Notes under the pieces: generated by a model | Seen by the model: the letters and a program-made list of their open reading frames with translations, nothing else | The model's database searches: none | Told to the model about the DNA's origin: nothing | Part shown: in pieces, positions 44,590-53,247 of the stretch | How the letters are laid out: each line of letters opens with the position of its first letter | Numbering within the stretch: the stretch's first letter is position 1 | Made by a program: the position numbers and the translations under genes | From: Caulobacter sp. UNC279MFTsu5.1 | Lineage (GTDB): Bacteria > Pseudomonadota > Alphaproteobacteria > Caulobacterales > Caulobacteraceae | Direction of reading: 5' to 3' | Assembly (NCBI RefSeq): GCF_900114015.1 | Contig: NZ_FORN01000014.1 | Span: 1 to 64,000, forward strand | DNA: 64,000 bases

Positions 44590-47500
44590 ATGACGGCCGC
44601 GGCGCCATGGAGCGTTAAGGGGATAGACCCCAAGGCACGGGAGGTCGCCAAGGACCTCGCGCGCCGCTCCGGCATGACCCTGGGCGAATGGCTCAATCGC
44701 ATGATCATCGAGGGCGAGGGCTTCGACGCCGCGTCGCTTGAAGCGTTCGGCGAGCCCAGCCGTCCCTCCCTGGCGGTCAACAACGATCGCGCCAATCCTT
44801 CCTATTACGAGACCGCCCGCGGCGGCGCGCCGTCGCGTATCGAGGCGCGCGAGCATCCCGCCGACGAGGTCGGCCGCGTGGCCGTCGCCCTGGACCGGCT
44901 GACCGACCGCATCGAGGCGGCCGAGAAGCGTTCGGCCCAGGCCATTTCCGGCATCGACGAGTCCGTGCGCGGCGCCCTGCAGCGCCTGGTCGCCGCCGAG
45001 CGCGAACAGGTCGCCGTCGCCGCCCGCTTCGAGGGCGCCGTGGACGACATCAAGACCGACCAGGCCCGCGCCGCCGAGCGGCTGCGCCGCATCGAGGCCG
45101 AGGCCGCCGGTCCGCGCTCGGCCGAGGCCCTGCGCGCCCTGGAAGGCGCGCTCGGCAAGGTCGCCGGCCACCTCTATGAAGGCGAGGCCCGCACCCGCGA
45201 GACCATCGCCCACCTGGAACAGCGCCTGGACAACCAGGCCGGCGCCGGCGTCGGCGATCCCTCGGCCCTGGTCGAAGAGGTCGTGGCCCGTCTCGGCCAG
45301 CGCCTGGAAGCCGCCGAGGCCCGCACCTCGGACGCCCTGCAGGCCCTGAACGCCTCGTTCAGCGCCCTGGACGGCCGCCTGCGGACCGTCGAAAGCAGCA
45401 ATCCCGGCGAAGGCGTCCAGAAGCGCCTGGACGACCTGGCCGGCAGCCTGACCCAGCGCATGGAGGCCGCCCGCCTGGAGATGGCCGCCAAGCTGCGCGA
45501 ATCCGCCGACGGCCGCTTCGACCGCATGGAGCGCAAGCTGGGCGAGATGACCGCCCACGTGCAGGCCGCCGAGCAGCGCTCGGCCCAGGCCATCGAGCGC
45601 ATGGGCCGCGAGGTGGTCGGCATGGCCGACGCCCTGAACCGCCGCGTCCAGACCTCGGAAGCCCGCAACACCGCCGCCATCGAGCAGGTCGCCGCCAGCA
45701 TCGACCAGAAGCTGAACCGCGCCGACAGCGTCCAGGCCCAGGCGCTCGAGAAGCTGGGCACGGAGATCGCCCGGATCACCGAGAAGCTGGCCGAGCGGAT
45801 CAGCAACGCCGAGCGCCGCAACGCCCTGGCTATCGATGACGTCGGCGACCAGGTCACCCGCGTCACCGACCGCCTGAACCAGCGCCACGAGCGCACGTCG
45901 CAGGAGCTGGTCGACCGCATCCGCCAGAGCGAGGAGCGCACCGCGCGCCTGCTGGAGGAAGCGCGCGAGAAGATCGACACCAGGCTGGCCGAGGCTCAGC
46001 GCCGAGCCGCCGAGCAGGCTGCTGTCGCTGCCGCGGCTCCGCCGCCCGCGCGTCCAGCCCCGTCGCCGTTCGACGACGGCGAGCGTTTCTCGTTCGGCGG
46101 CGAGGAGGTCCCGGAGGACGTCTTCCACCAGCCGGCCGCCTTCATTCCGCCCCACGCGCCGTCTCCCGCCTCGACGCCCGCCCGCACCGCGGCGCCGGCC
46201 GTCGTCGAGGCCCCGGTGTTCGAAGCGCCGGCCTTCCCCGCCAGCGAGCCGCCGGCGCTGGAGTTCGGCGATGAGGATTTCGAGGCCGCCGACGGCTTCG
46301 CTTCGGCCCTGGAGCCGGAAACGGCGTTCGAGCCGGCCGACGATCATGACGGCGACTTCTCGGCTCCCGAGTTCGCCAGCTCCGACTTCGCCGCTCCGCA
46401 AGAGTCGGCCGCGCCGTCGCGCCCGCTGTCGACCCGCGAGGTGATCGAGCAGGCCCGGGCCGCCGCCCGCCAGGCCGCTCTGTCGGGCGACGCCAAGGGC
46501 AAGGACAAGCCGAAGGCCAAGAAAGCGGGAACTTCGCTGTTCGCCGGCTTCGGCGCCAAGGGCTCGGAGAAGAAGGCCAAGAAGGGCGGCATGAAGACCG
46601 CCCTGATGGTCTCGGCCACCGCCGCTTGCCTGGGTGTTGGCTCGGCTGGCGTGATCATGAGCATGGCCCAAGGTTCGGGCCCGCTGCCCGAGCGCGTGGC
46701 CGAGGGCACGTCGAACAAGGCCACTGGCGAGATTCGCGCCGCCGAGGCCGACACCAGCCCGGCCGCCGCCCGCGCCGCCGTGGCCCTGACCTCCCAGGCC
46801 CCCGTCGAAGCGACGACGATCTCGACCGAGGCCGCGCCCCTCGCCGTCGCCTCGCCCGGCGAGAACGCCCAGGCCCTCTATGACGACGGCGTGCGTCGCA
46901 TCGAGGCCAAGGACCGCACTGGCCTGGAAAGCCTGCGCAAGGCCGCCAACCTGGGCCTGCCGCGCGCCCAGTTCTACCTGGCCAAGATGTACGAGGTCGG
47001 CGAGGGCGGGGTGAAGAAGGACCTGGCCGAGGCCCGCCGCTGGACCGAGCGCGCCGCCACGGCCGGTGAAGCCCGCGCCATGCACAACCTGGCCCTCTAC
47101 TACTACAAGGGCGAAGGCGGCGAACGGAACTCGACCAAGGCCGCCAGCTGGTTCCGCAAGGCGTCGGACCTGGGCCTGGTCGACAGCCAGTTCAACCTGG
47201 CCCAGCTCTACGAAGGCGGCTGGGGCGTCAGCCAGAACCCGACCGAGGCCTACAAGTGGTACCTGATCGCGGCGCGGTCGGGCGACACCGCCTCGCGCGC
47301 CCGGGCCATGGCCCTGCGCAGCCAGCTGACCGCCGAGGGCCAGCGGATCGCCGAGCGTTCGGCCAGCGGCTTCCGCTCGCAGGCCGCCGCGCCCGTCCAG
47401 GCCGTCGCCTCGGCCGCCGCGCCCAGCGCCGGCCTGGCCACCGCCCAGCGGGCGCTGTCCAAGCTGGGCTACTACCAGGGTCCGCAGGACGGCGTCGCCT

Positions 47501-47610
47501 CGCCGGCCCTGCAGATGGCCATCGCCGCCTATCAGCGCGACCAGAACCTCCAGGCCTCCGGGGCGCTGGACGGCGAAACCCTCAGCCGCCTGTCGACCTG
47601 GGCGCGCTGA
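44590..47610 (+). CDS. podJ: Polar organelle development protein PodJ
   Basis: This 1006-residue single-pass membrane scaffold marks the new pole and recruits factors for pili and the later holdfast. The N-terminal MTAAAPWSVKGIDPKAREVA with MTLGEWLNRMI is the PodJ start. A long coiled coil covers about residues 85-475. A Pro/Ala/Glu-rich stretch spans about 475-625, and a membrane helix lies near residues 668-690. The periplasmic part has SEL1 repeats (about 760-900, for example AQFYLAKMYEVGEGGVKKDLAEARRW) and a peptidoglycan-binding domain at about 945-1003 with ALSKLGYYQGPQDG. It is a little longer than the Caulobacter crescentus protein as I remember it (about 970). Confidence 0.93.
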   Translation: MTAAAPWSVKGIDPKAREVAKDLARRSGMTLGEWLNRMIIEGEGFDAASLEAFGEPSRPSLAVNNDRANPSYYETARGGAPSRIEAREHPADEVGRVAVALDRLTDRIEAAEKRSAQAISGIDESVRGALQRLVAAEREQVAVAARFEGAVDDIKTDQARAAERLRRIEAEAAGPRSAEALRALEGALGKVAGHLYEGEARTRETIAHLEQRLDNQAGAGVGDPSALVEEVVARLGQRLEAAEARTSDALQALNASFSALDGRLRTVESSNPGEGVQKRLDDLAGSLTQRMEAARLEMAAKLRESADGRFDRMERKLGEMTAHVQAAEQRSAQAIERMGREVVGMADALNRRVQTSEARNTAAIEQVAASIDQKLNRADSVQAQALEKLGTEIARITEKLAERISNAERRNALAIDDVGDQVTRVTDRLNQRHERTSQELVDRIRQSEERTARLLEEAREKIDTRLAEAQRRAAEQAAVAAAAPPPARPAPSPFDDGERFSFGGEEVPEDVFHQPAAFIPPHAPSPASTPARTAAPAVVEAPVFEAPAFPASEPPALEFGDEDFEAADGFASALEPETAFEPADDHDGDFSAPEFASSDFAAPQESAAPSRPLSTREVIEQARAAARQAALSGDAKGKDKPKAKKAGTSLFAGFGAKGSEKKAKKGGMKTALMVSATAACLGVGSAGVIMSMAQGSGPLPERVAEGTSNKATGEIRAAEADTSPAAARAAVALTSQAPVEATTISTEAAPLAVASPGENAQALYDDGVRRIEAKDRTGLESLRKAANLGLPRAQFYLAKMYEVGEGGVKKDLAEARRWTERAATAGEARAMHNLALYYYKGEGGERNSTKAASWFRKASDLGLVDSQFNLAQLYEGGWGVSQNPTEAYKWYLIAARSGDTASRARAMALRSQLTAEGQRIAERSASGFRSQAAAPVQAVASAAAPSAGLATAQRALSKLGYYQGPQDGVASPALQMAIAAYQRDQNLQASGALDGETLSRLSTWAR

Positions 47611-47800
47611 CCCCGGACGGCCCTTCGGCTCCTAAAGCCAGGTTTTCAAAGTCTTTTTTAGCGAACGCCCTGCGGTGCTCGCTCAAAAGCTGTGTCCTGT
47701 GGCCAAATATCGTCCGTGGACCTATGGGCTGACCTCGGTAATAGTCGATCCCTTCCGGGGGGAAGGGCGTGCGTCGGAACGCGCGCCCGAAGGAGCAGGT

Positions 47801-48280
47801 ATGGCGTTTGAAGCAACAGCGGCCGATCACACGCAGGATCGCGTGCCGGTTCCCCCGGCGGTATGGGTTTGCGGCCTGGCCACGCTCGTGCCCTTCGTGA
47901 TCTGCTCGGCGCTGTTCTGCTACGGCCCGATCGACATGCGCCAGGTGGCGCTGATCAGCCTGCTGGCCTATTCGACGGCCATGATGTCGTACCTGGGCGG
48001 CGTGCGTTGCGGCCTCGAGATCGAACGGGCCAGCCCGCGCTGGATCACCCTGGGCCTGTCCCTGTTGTTCCCCCTGGCTGGATTCGGCCTGCTGCTGGGC
48101 GGACTGAAGTTCGAGCCGGCCTGGCAGCTTTCCGGCTTCCTGCTGGTCTTCATCCTGCAATGGCTGTGGGACGTGACCAGCCACGAGGGGCCGGCCTGGC
48201 GGCCGCGCCTGCGCACCCTGCTGACGTCCGGCGCGGCCATCTCGCTGGCCTTCGCCCTGGAGCAGGCCCTCCACCTCTAG
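47801..48280 (+). CDS. DUF3429 family membrane protein
   Basis: This 159-residue protein has about four hydrophobic segments. The central AYSTAMMSYLGGVRCGLEIE near residues 58-77 is the DUF3429 signature. ATG 47801 follows AAGGAG; a longer upstream frame is unlikely. The family is widespread in proteobacteria, with no known function. It lies 190 bases after podJ; that gap shows a short A/T patch but no clear terminator. Confidence 0.8.
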   Translation: MAFEATAADHTQDRVPVPPAVWVCGLATLVPFVICSALFCYGPIDMRQVALISLLAYSTAMMSYLGGVRCGLEIERASPRWITLGLSLLFPLAGFGLLLGGLKFEPAWQLSGFLLVFILQWLWDVTSHEGPAWRPRLRTLLTSGAAISLAFALEQALHL

Positions 48281-48294
48281 CTTTTTGCGCGCGG

Positions 48295-48762
48295 CTATCG
48301 GGCCGTGGTCAGGTTTTCGGTCGCCGAGACGTCCGCCGCCACGCCGGTCGTGGCGACATCGGCCGCCGGCGCCTCGATCGCGACCACTGCGGCGGTCTCG
48401 GCCTTGGGCGCGTTGATCAGCGGCGTTTCCTCGTTGAGCGGGTCGGACACGCAGGCGGCGGCCACCTGCCGGCTCAGCTTGTCCTCCTTGCTGCTCTGCT
48501 TCATGCCCAGGGCGGTCGAGGCCACTGTGCCGGCGAAGGGCACGACGGCGTTGCCGCCCATCTTGAGCGCCTTCTTGACCAGGCCGGGCTCTTCGTAGTC
48601 GATCGCCCTGGCGCGAAGGGCCTTGCAGGCTTCGGTGTCGTATTTCGGGTCCTTGGCGTCGAGCTTGGCCACGGTCTTGACCGGGGCCTCGCCGGCCAGG
48701 GCGGCCATCGGCGGCGACGACAAGGCTAGAACGGCGCCGATGCCGATCAGGATCGGTCGCAT
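48295..48762 (-). CDS. Secreted protein of unknown function
   Basis: This 155-residue protein has a signal peptide (residues 1-23, AALAG), a small conserved-looking core with DTEACKALRARAIDYEE near residues 42-58 and QVAAACVSDPLNEETPL near 99-115 (two Cys), and an Ala/Thr/Val-rich tail. A hydrophobic Gly/Ala-rich stretch near 67-85 may enter a membrane. I do not recognise a family. It converges on the DUF3429 gene. Confidence 0.6.
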   Translation of the reverse strand: MRPILIGIGAVLALSSPPMAALAGEAPVKTVAKLDAKDPKYDTEACKALRARAIDYEEPGLVKKALKMGGNAVVPFAGTVASTALGMKQSSKEDKLSRQVAAACVSDPLNEETPLINAPKAETAAVVAIEAPAADVATTGVAADVSATENLTTAR

Positions 48763-48823
48763 GACGGGTTTTCCTTTTCAGCGTCCCGGGGGCAAAACGC
48801 CCGGAGGAGAAGGGTGATCCGCT

Positions 48824-49546
48824 TCAGTCCGGGCGCAGCGATTTCCAGCCGACCGCGTGCACGCGCCGAGGACCCAGGGCGGCGGCCAGGGCGGGCCCGC
48901 CGAACAGCGGGGCGAAGGCCTGGTCCAGGATGTTCAGCCCGCCCGTGAACGCGCCGAACGCCGGCAGCACCAGGCGCCGTCCGTCGGTGACGAAGCAGCG
49001 GCGGCGGATCGTGGCCCGGCCGCTGGTCACCTTGGCGGCCGGATGCAGGTGGCCGGCCACCTCGCCGGGCTGGGCGCCGGGCAGGGGCTCGTGTCGCAAG
49101 GTCAGGCCGGCGATCCTGGCTTCGTCGACCACGTCGCCGGGCAGGGCGCGGGGGCCGTCCGCGTCGTGGTTGCCCACGGCCCAGACCAGTCGGCGGCCCA
49201 CGGCCAGGGCGGCGATGCGGGACCGGTCCTCGCCCGGCAGCCGATCCTCGCCGGCCCCGTCGTGGAAGCTGTCGCCCAGGAACACCAGGGTCGCCGGCGA
49301 CAGCAGGGCCATCTCGCGCTCCAGCCGGTCGAGGGTTTCGCGGGTGTCGTAGGGCGGCAGCATCTGGCCGAAGCGGGCGGCGTAGCTGCTGCCCTTCTCG
49401 AAATGCAGGTCGGCCACGACCATCGTGCGCTCGGCCTCCAGCCACAGCGCTCCGGAGTGGCGCAGCACGGCGCGCGTCCCCGCGATCTCGACCCGCAGGC
49501 CGCCGCAGTCGCCGATTTGGAACGCCAGACTGGTCACGCCATGCAT
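48824..49546 (-). CDS. pdeM: Ligase-associated DNA damage response endonuclease PdeM
   Basis: This 240-residue calcineurin-type phosphoesterase has the five metal motifs ADLHFEKGSSYAARFG, FLGDSFHDG, VWAVGNHDAD, AGLTLRHEP and EVAGHLHP. PdeM homologues lie beside Lhr-like helicases and, in many genomes, an ATP-dependent DNA ligase and an exonuclease. The start at 49546 is 8 bases from the helicase stop, so the two form an operon. The ligase and exonuclease are not in the window. Confidence 0.88.
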   Translation of the reverse strand: MHGVTSLAFQIGDCGGLRVEIAGTRAVLRHSGALWLEAERTMVVADLHFEKGSSYAARFGQMLPPYDTRETLDRLEREMALLSPATLVFLGDSFHDGAGEDRLPGEDRSRIAALAVGRRLVWAVGNHDADGPRALPGDVVDEARIAGLTLRHEPLPGAQPGEVAGHLHPAAKVTSGRATIRRRCFVTDGRRLVLPAFGAFTGGLNILDQAFAPLFGGPALAAALGPRRVHAVGWKSLRPD

Positions 49547-49553
49547 ACTCTCA

Positions 49554-52115
49554 TCAAGCCATCGCCTCGGCGATCAGGTCTTCCTCGGCCTCGGCCAGGA
49601 TCATTTCGCCGGCCGCGTCGCCCGGCGCCCGCTCGCGGCCGATCTCCAGCATGATCGGCACGGCGAACGGCGAAACGTGGTCCAGCGCCGCGTGGCGGAT
49701 GCGGCCGCCGCCGATCCGCGCCAGCATGTCGCCCAGCCGCGCCACGTCCAGCGAGCCGGTCGCGGCGTCGGCGCGGGCGCAGCGCAGCAGCAGGTGGTCG
49801 GGCTGGTGGCGGCGCAGCACGTCATAGATCAGGTCGGTCGAGAAGGTCACCTGGCGGCCCGATTTCTCCTGGCCCGGATGGCGGCGCTCGATCAGGCCGG
49901 AAATCAGGGCGCAGGCCTTGAAGGCGCGCTTCATCAGGAAGCTTTCGGCCAGCCAGGCCTCCAGGTCGTCGCCCAGCATGTCCTGGGCGAACAGCTCGTC
50001 CAGGTCCAAGGCGTCCATCGGCTTCAGCGACCAGATGTTGACCGCGTAGTCGTTGGCCACGAAGCCCAGAGGGCCGACACCCAGCCGGTCCAGTCGCCGG
50101 GTCAGCAGCATGGCCAGGGTGGTGTGGGCCAGGCGGCCTTCGAACGGATAGCAGACCAGGTGGAAGCGCTTGCCGTGCGGGAAGGTCTCCAGCAGCATCT
50201 CGTCGCGTCCGGGGATGATCGAGCGGACCTTCTGCCAGCCCAGCCATTCCTGGACGTCGGGGGGCAGGGCGGGCCATTCGGCCTCGTCGTGCATCATCGC
50301 CCGCACCCGACCGGCCAGATAGGTGGACAGCGGGAACTTCGACCCGCCCCAGCTGGGCATCTTCGGGTCCTTGTCCGGGGCGGGGGTGACGAAGGCGTCG
50401 GCCCCGACCAGGCTGTTGAACCGCCAGACCTGGCCGGCGAAGATGAAGGTGTCGCCCGGCGTCATCGCCTCGAAGAAGCCTTCCTCGGCTTCGCCGACCT
50501 TGCGGCCTCCCATCGGGCGTTTGCCGCCCCCGATCCGCACGTTGATCATGGCCGGCGAGACGATGGCCCCGACGTTCATCCGGTGGGCCAGCACCGCCTG
50601 GGCGTTGCGGGCCCGCCAGAGGCCGTCCTGGCCGGGCACGATGCGGCGGAACTTGTCGTAGGTGCGCAGGGCGTAGCCGCCGGTTGAGACGAAGTCGATG
50701 ACGGTCTCGAAATCCTCCCACGACAAGTCGGCATAGGGGCCGGCGGTGCGGACCTCGTCATAGAGGTCGGTCAGGGCGAAGGGCTCCGAACAGGCGCAGC
50801 CCATGACGTGCTGGGCCAGGGTGTCCAGCGTGCCGACCCGGGCCGGCTCGCCGTCTAGATGGCCGCCCAGGATGGCGTCGGCGGCGGCGCGGCACTCCAG
50901 ATATTCGAAGCGGTTGGCCGGGGCCAGGATGGCCCGCGAGGGCTCGTCCAGGCGGTGGTTGGCGCGGCCGATCCGTTGGACCATCCGCGAGGCGCCCTTC
51001 GGCGCGGCCAACTGGATGACCAGGTCGACGTCGCCCCAGTCGATGCCCATGTCCAGGGTCGAGGTGCAGACCACGGCCCGAATCTCGCCGCGCGCCATGG
51101 CCGCCTCGACCTTGCGCCGCTGCTCGGCCGCCAGGCTGCCGTGGTGCAGGGCGATGGCCAGGCCGTCGTCGTTCAGCTTCCACAGTTCCTGGAACGCGAA
51201 CTCGGCCTGGAAGCGCGTGTTGACGAAGACCAGGGCGGTCCTGGCGCCTTTGATGATCTCGTAGATCTCGGCCATGGCGTGCTCGGCCGTATGGCCGGCC
51301 CAGGGCACCTTGCCGCCGGAGACCAGCACCTCGACGATCGGCTGGGCGCCGCCGGAGCCGAGGACGAGGTCGACGGAGTGCGAGCCCCTCCCCCTTGCGG
51401 GGAGGGGTGGGGGTGGGGGAGCCGGCGCTGGATCGGCCGGCTCGGCGCTGACACCCCCGCCCCCTGCCCCCTCCCCGCAAGGGGGAGGGGACTCATTGAT
51501 CCCCAACCACCGTCTCACCAGATCCGGATCGTCCACCGTCGCCGACAGTCCCACCCGCCGCATCCTCGGCGCGAACCGCCGCAGCCGCGCCAGGCCCAGC
51601 GACAGAAGGTCGCCGCGCTTGGAGGGCCAGAGAGAATGGGCTTCGTCGATGATCACGCAGGACAGGTCGGCGAAGTAGTTTCGCGCGCCCTCCCAGGCGC
51701 AGAACAGGGCCAGCTGCTCGGGCGTGGTCAGCAGGATGTCGGGCGGCCTCAGGCGCTGGCGTTGCTTTCGGGCCTCGCCGGTGTCGCCGGTGCGGCTCTC
51801 GGCCACGATGCTGAGGCCCATCTCGCGGATCGGCGTGGCCAGGTTGCGCTCGATGTCGACCGCCAGGGCCTTGAGCGGGGAAATATAAAGGGTGTGCACC
51901 CCGGCCGGGGTGTTGCGGGGCGGGCGCTCGGTCAGGTCGATCAGGCTGGGCAGGAAGCCGGCCAGGGTCTTGCCGCCGCCGGTGGGCGCGATCAGCAGGG
52001 CGTCGCGGCCCAGCCGGCCCTTCTCGACCATGGCCAGCTGGTGCGGCCTCGGGGCCCAGCCGCGCGCGGCGAACCATTGCTGAAAGCGGGGAGGAAGGGC
52101 GGTCGCCTCGGCCAT
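49554..52115 (-). CDS. Ligase-associated DEXH-box DNA helicase (Lhr family)
   Basis: This 853-residue superfamily 2 helicase has the Walker A motif APTGGGKT at residues 43-50, DEAHSLW near 160, and motif VI IGRANHRLDEPSRA near 395. It resembles the short Lhr form with a C-terminal DUF4297/WYL-like region ending in a Lhr domain (residues 500-850). Residues about 208-244 are an unusual insertion encoded by an inverted-repeat element (51385-51490), rich in Pro, Gly and Ala. ATG 52115 follows AGGCCGG. With pdeM it belongs to the ligase-associated repair module. Confidence 0.88.
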   Translation of the reverse strand: MAEATALPPRFQQWFAARGWAPRPHQLAMVEKGRLGRDALLIAPTGGGKTLAGFLPSLIDLTERPPRNTPAGVHTLYISPLKALAVDIERNLATPIREMGLSIVAESRTGDTGEARKQRQRLRPPDILLTTPEQLALFCAWEGARNYFADLSCVIIDEAHSLWPSKRGDLLSLGLARLRRFAPRMRRVGLSATVDDPDLVRRWLGINESPPPCGEGAGGGGVSAEPADPAPAPPPPPLPARGRGSHSVDLVLGSGGAQPIVEVLVSGGKVPWAGHTAEHAMAEIYEIIKGARTALVFVNTRFQAEFAFQELWKLNDDGLAIALHHGSLAAEQRRKVEAAMARGEIRAVVCTSTLDMGIDWGDVDLVIQLAAPKGASRMVQRIGRANHRLDEPSRAILAPANRFEYLECRAAADAILGGHLDGEPARVGTLDTLAQHVMGCACSEPFALTDLYDEVRTAGPYADLSWEDFETVIDFVSTGGYALRTYDKFRRIVPGQDGLWRARNAQAVLAHRMNVGAIVSPAMINVRIGGGKRPMGGRKVGEAEEGFFEAMTPGDTFIFAGQVWRFNSLVGADAFVTPAPDKDPKMPSWGGSKFPLSTYLAGRVRAMMHDEAEWPALPPDVQEWLGWQKVRSIIPGRDEMLLETFPHGKRFHLVCYPFEGRLAHTTLAMLLTRRLDRLGVGPLGFVANDYAVNIWSLKPMDALDLDELFAQDMLGDDLEAWLAESFLMKRAFKACALISGLIERRHPGQEKSGRQVTFSTDLIYDVLRRHQPDHLLLRCARADAATGSLDVARLGDMLARIGGGRIRHAALDHVSPFAVPIMLEIGRERAPGDAAGEMILAEAEEDLIAEAMA
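51385..51490. repeat. Inverted-repeat element inserted in frame in the helicase gene
   Basis: A 23-base G/C arm at 51385-51407 (starting CCCCTCCCCCTTGCGGGG) is the exact reverse complement of 51468-51490, with 60 bases between. The whole unit, 106 bases, plus flanks adds about 37 residues, low in complexity, to the helicase without breaking the frame. Elements with this GGGGAGGGG core are common between genes in alphaproteobacteria, so this looks like a mobile or expanded palindrome landed in a gene. Confidence 0.75.
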
Positions 52116-52235
52116 TGACCGGCCTATAGCATGTTCCCGTTCCGTTTCCATGCGTCAACCTGCCTAAGTCCGGCCTTTTGACAAGGATGGTAGGCGGGTC
52201 TACCCGAAGGTCAGGATCGCGAGGGCGTGACGCAC

Positions 52236-53198
52236 ATGGGACGGGTGGCTCGAAACAGCCTTGCGGGCTTGGCCTTGGCGACGATGCTGGCGATCGGCGC
52301 GCCGTGCCTGGCCGCGCCGACGGCGCCGTCAGAGCCCGCGCGCGCCGAGCTGCTGCGCCGCGCCCAGGCTGGGGACGTCGGCGCCTACGACCTCCTGGCC
52401 GACAGCTATCTGAACGCCAAGGGCGACCAGCGCGACGTCGAGGCCGCGGTGCGCTGGCTCGACGCCGGGGTCAAGGCCGGCGACACCGGCTGCATGATCG
52501 CCCTGGGCAACCTCTATTTCGCCGGTCAGGACCTGGACCAGGACGAGGCCAAGGCGCTGTCGCTGTACAAGGCCGCGGCGGCCAAGGGCGACGCCCTGGG
52601 CGCCTACAACGCCGGCTTGGTCTATGAGACGAGCTCCGAAGACCTGACCCAGGCCCTGGCCTGGTACTGGCGCGCGGCCGCCGGCGGCGACGAGGGCGGG
52701 ATGTACAAGCTGGCCCTGGCCTATCAGCTGGGACGCGGCGTCTCCGCCAACGAGACCCTGGCCGTGGCCTGGATGCGCAGGGCCGCCGCCGCCGGCTCGG
52801 TCGACGCGACCAACGACCTGGGCTCCTACTATCTGCAGGGCTACGGCGTGCCGGTCGACGAGGTCCGGGCGCTGACGCTCTATGTGGACGCGGCCCAGCG
52901 AGGCTCGGCGGTCGCCCTGGCCAATGTCGCCGCCGCCTACCGCAACGGCGAGGGCGTGGCGGTCGACCTGGAAAAGGCGCTGCGCCTCTACGCCCTGTCG
53001 GCCAAGGCCGGCAACCTGACGGCCTATTACGACCTGGGCCAGATGTACGAGGACGGCGAAGGCGTGAAGGCCAGCCGCGCCAAGGCCGCGCAGCTGTATC
53101 GCATGGCCGCCGAGAGCGACGACGCCGAGGTGGCGCAGACGGCCGAGGACGCCGTCGAGCGCCTGGAAAGCGGCTCGTCGGAAACCCCGATCGCCTGA
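52236..53198 (+). CDS. Secreted SEL1-repeat (TPR-like) protein
   Basis: This 320-residue protein has a signal peptide (residues 1-26, ending LAAP) and about seven SEL1 repeats, for example IALGNLYFAGQDLDQDEAKAL, YKLALAYQLGRGVSANETLA and YDLGQMYEDGEGVKASRAKAA. SEL1 repeats bind partner proteins; this is a likely periplasmic scaffold. ATG 52236 stands about ten bases after GAGGG, and a GTG 3 codons earlier is an alternative. It is divergent from the Lhr-like helicase; the partner is unknown. PodJ in this window has the same kind of repeat. Confidence 0.78.
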   Translation: MGRVARNSLAGLALATMLAIGAPCLAAPTAPSEPARAELLRRAQAGDVGAYDLLADSYLNAKGDQRDVEAAVRWLDAGVKAGDTGCMIALGNLYFAGQDLDQDEAKALSLYKAAAAKGDALGAYNAGLVYETSSEDLTQALAWYWRAAAGGDEGGMYKLALAYQLGRGVSANETLAVAWMRRAAAAGSVDATNDLGSYYLQGYGVPVDEVRALTLYVDAAQRGSAVALANVAAAYRNGEGVAVDLEKALRLYALSAKAGNLTAYYDLGQMYEDGEGVKASRAKAAQLYRMAAESDDAEVAQTAEDAVERLESGSSETPIA

Positions 53199-53205
53199 CG
53201 TTCCT

Positions 53206-53221
53206 GTTCGCATTTTGTTTC
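53206..53221 (+). promoter_or_regulatory. Weak SOS-box-like site before dinG
   Basis: GTTCGCATTTTGTTTC fits GTTC-N7-GTTC with one change (GTTT). It ends about 27 bases before the helicase start. DinG is SOS-controlled in enteric bacteria, so the match is worth a test, but one-base-off sites occur often by chance. Confidence 0.3.
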
Positions 53222-53247
53222 GGACCCCGAACTGCTAATAGGGGGTC

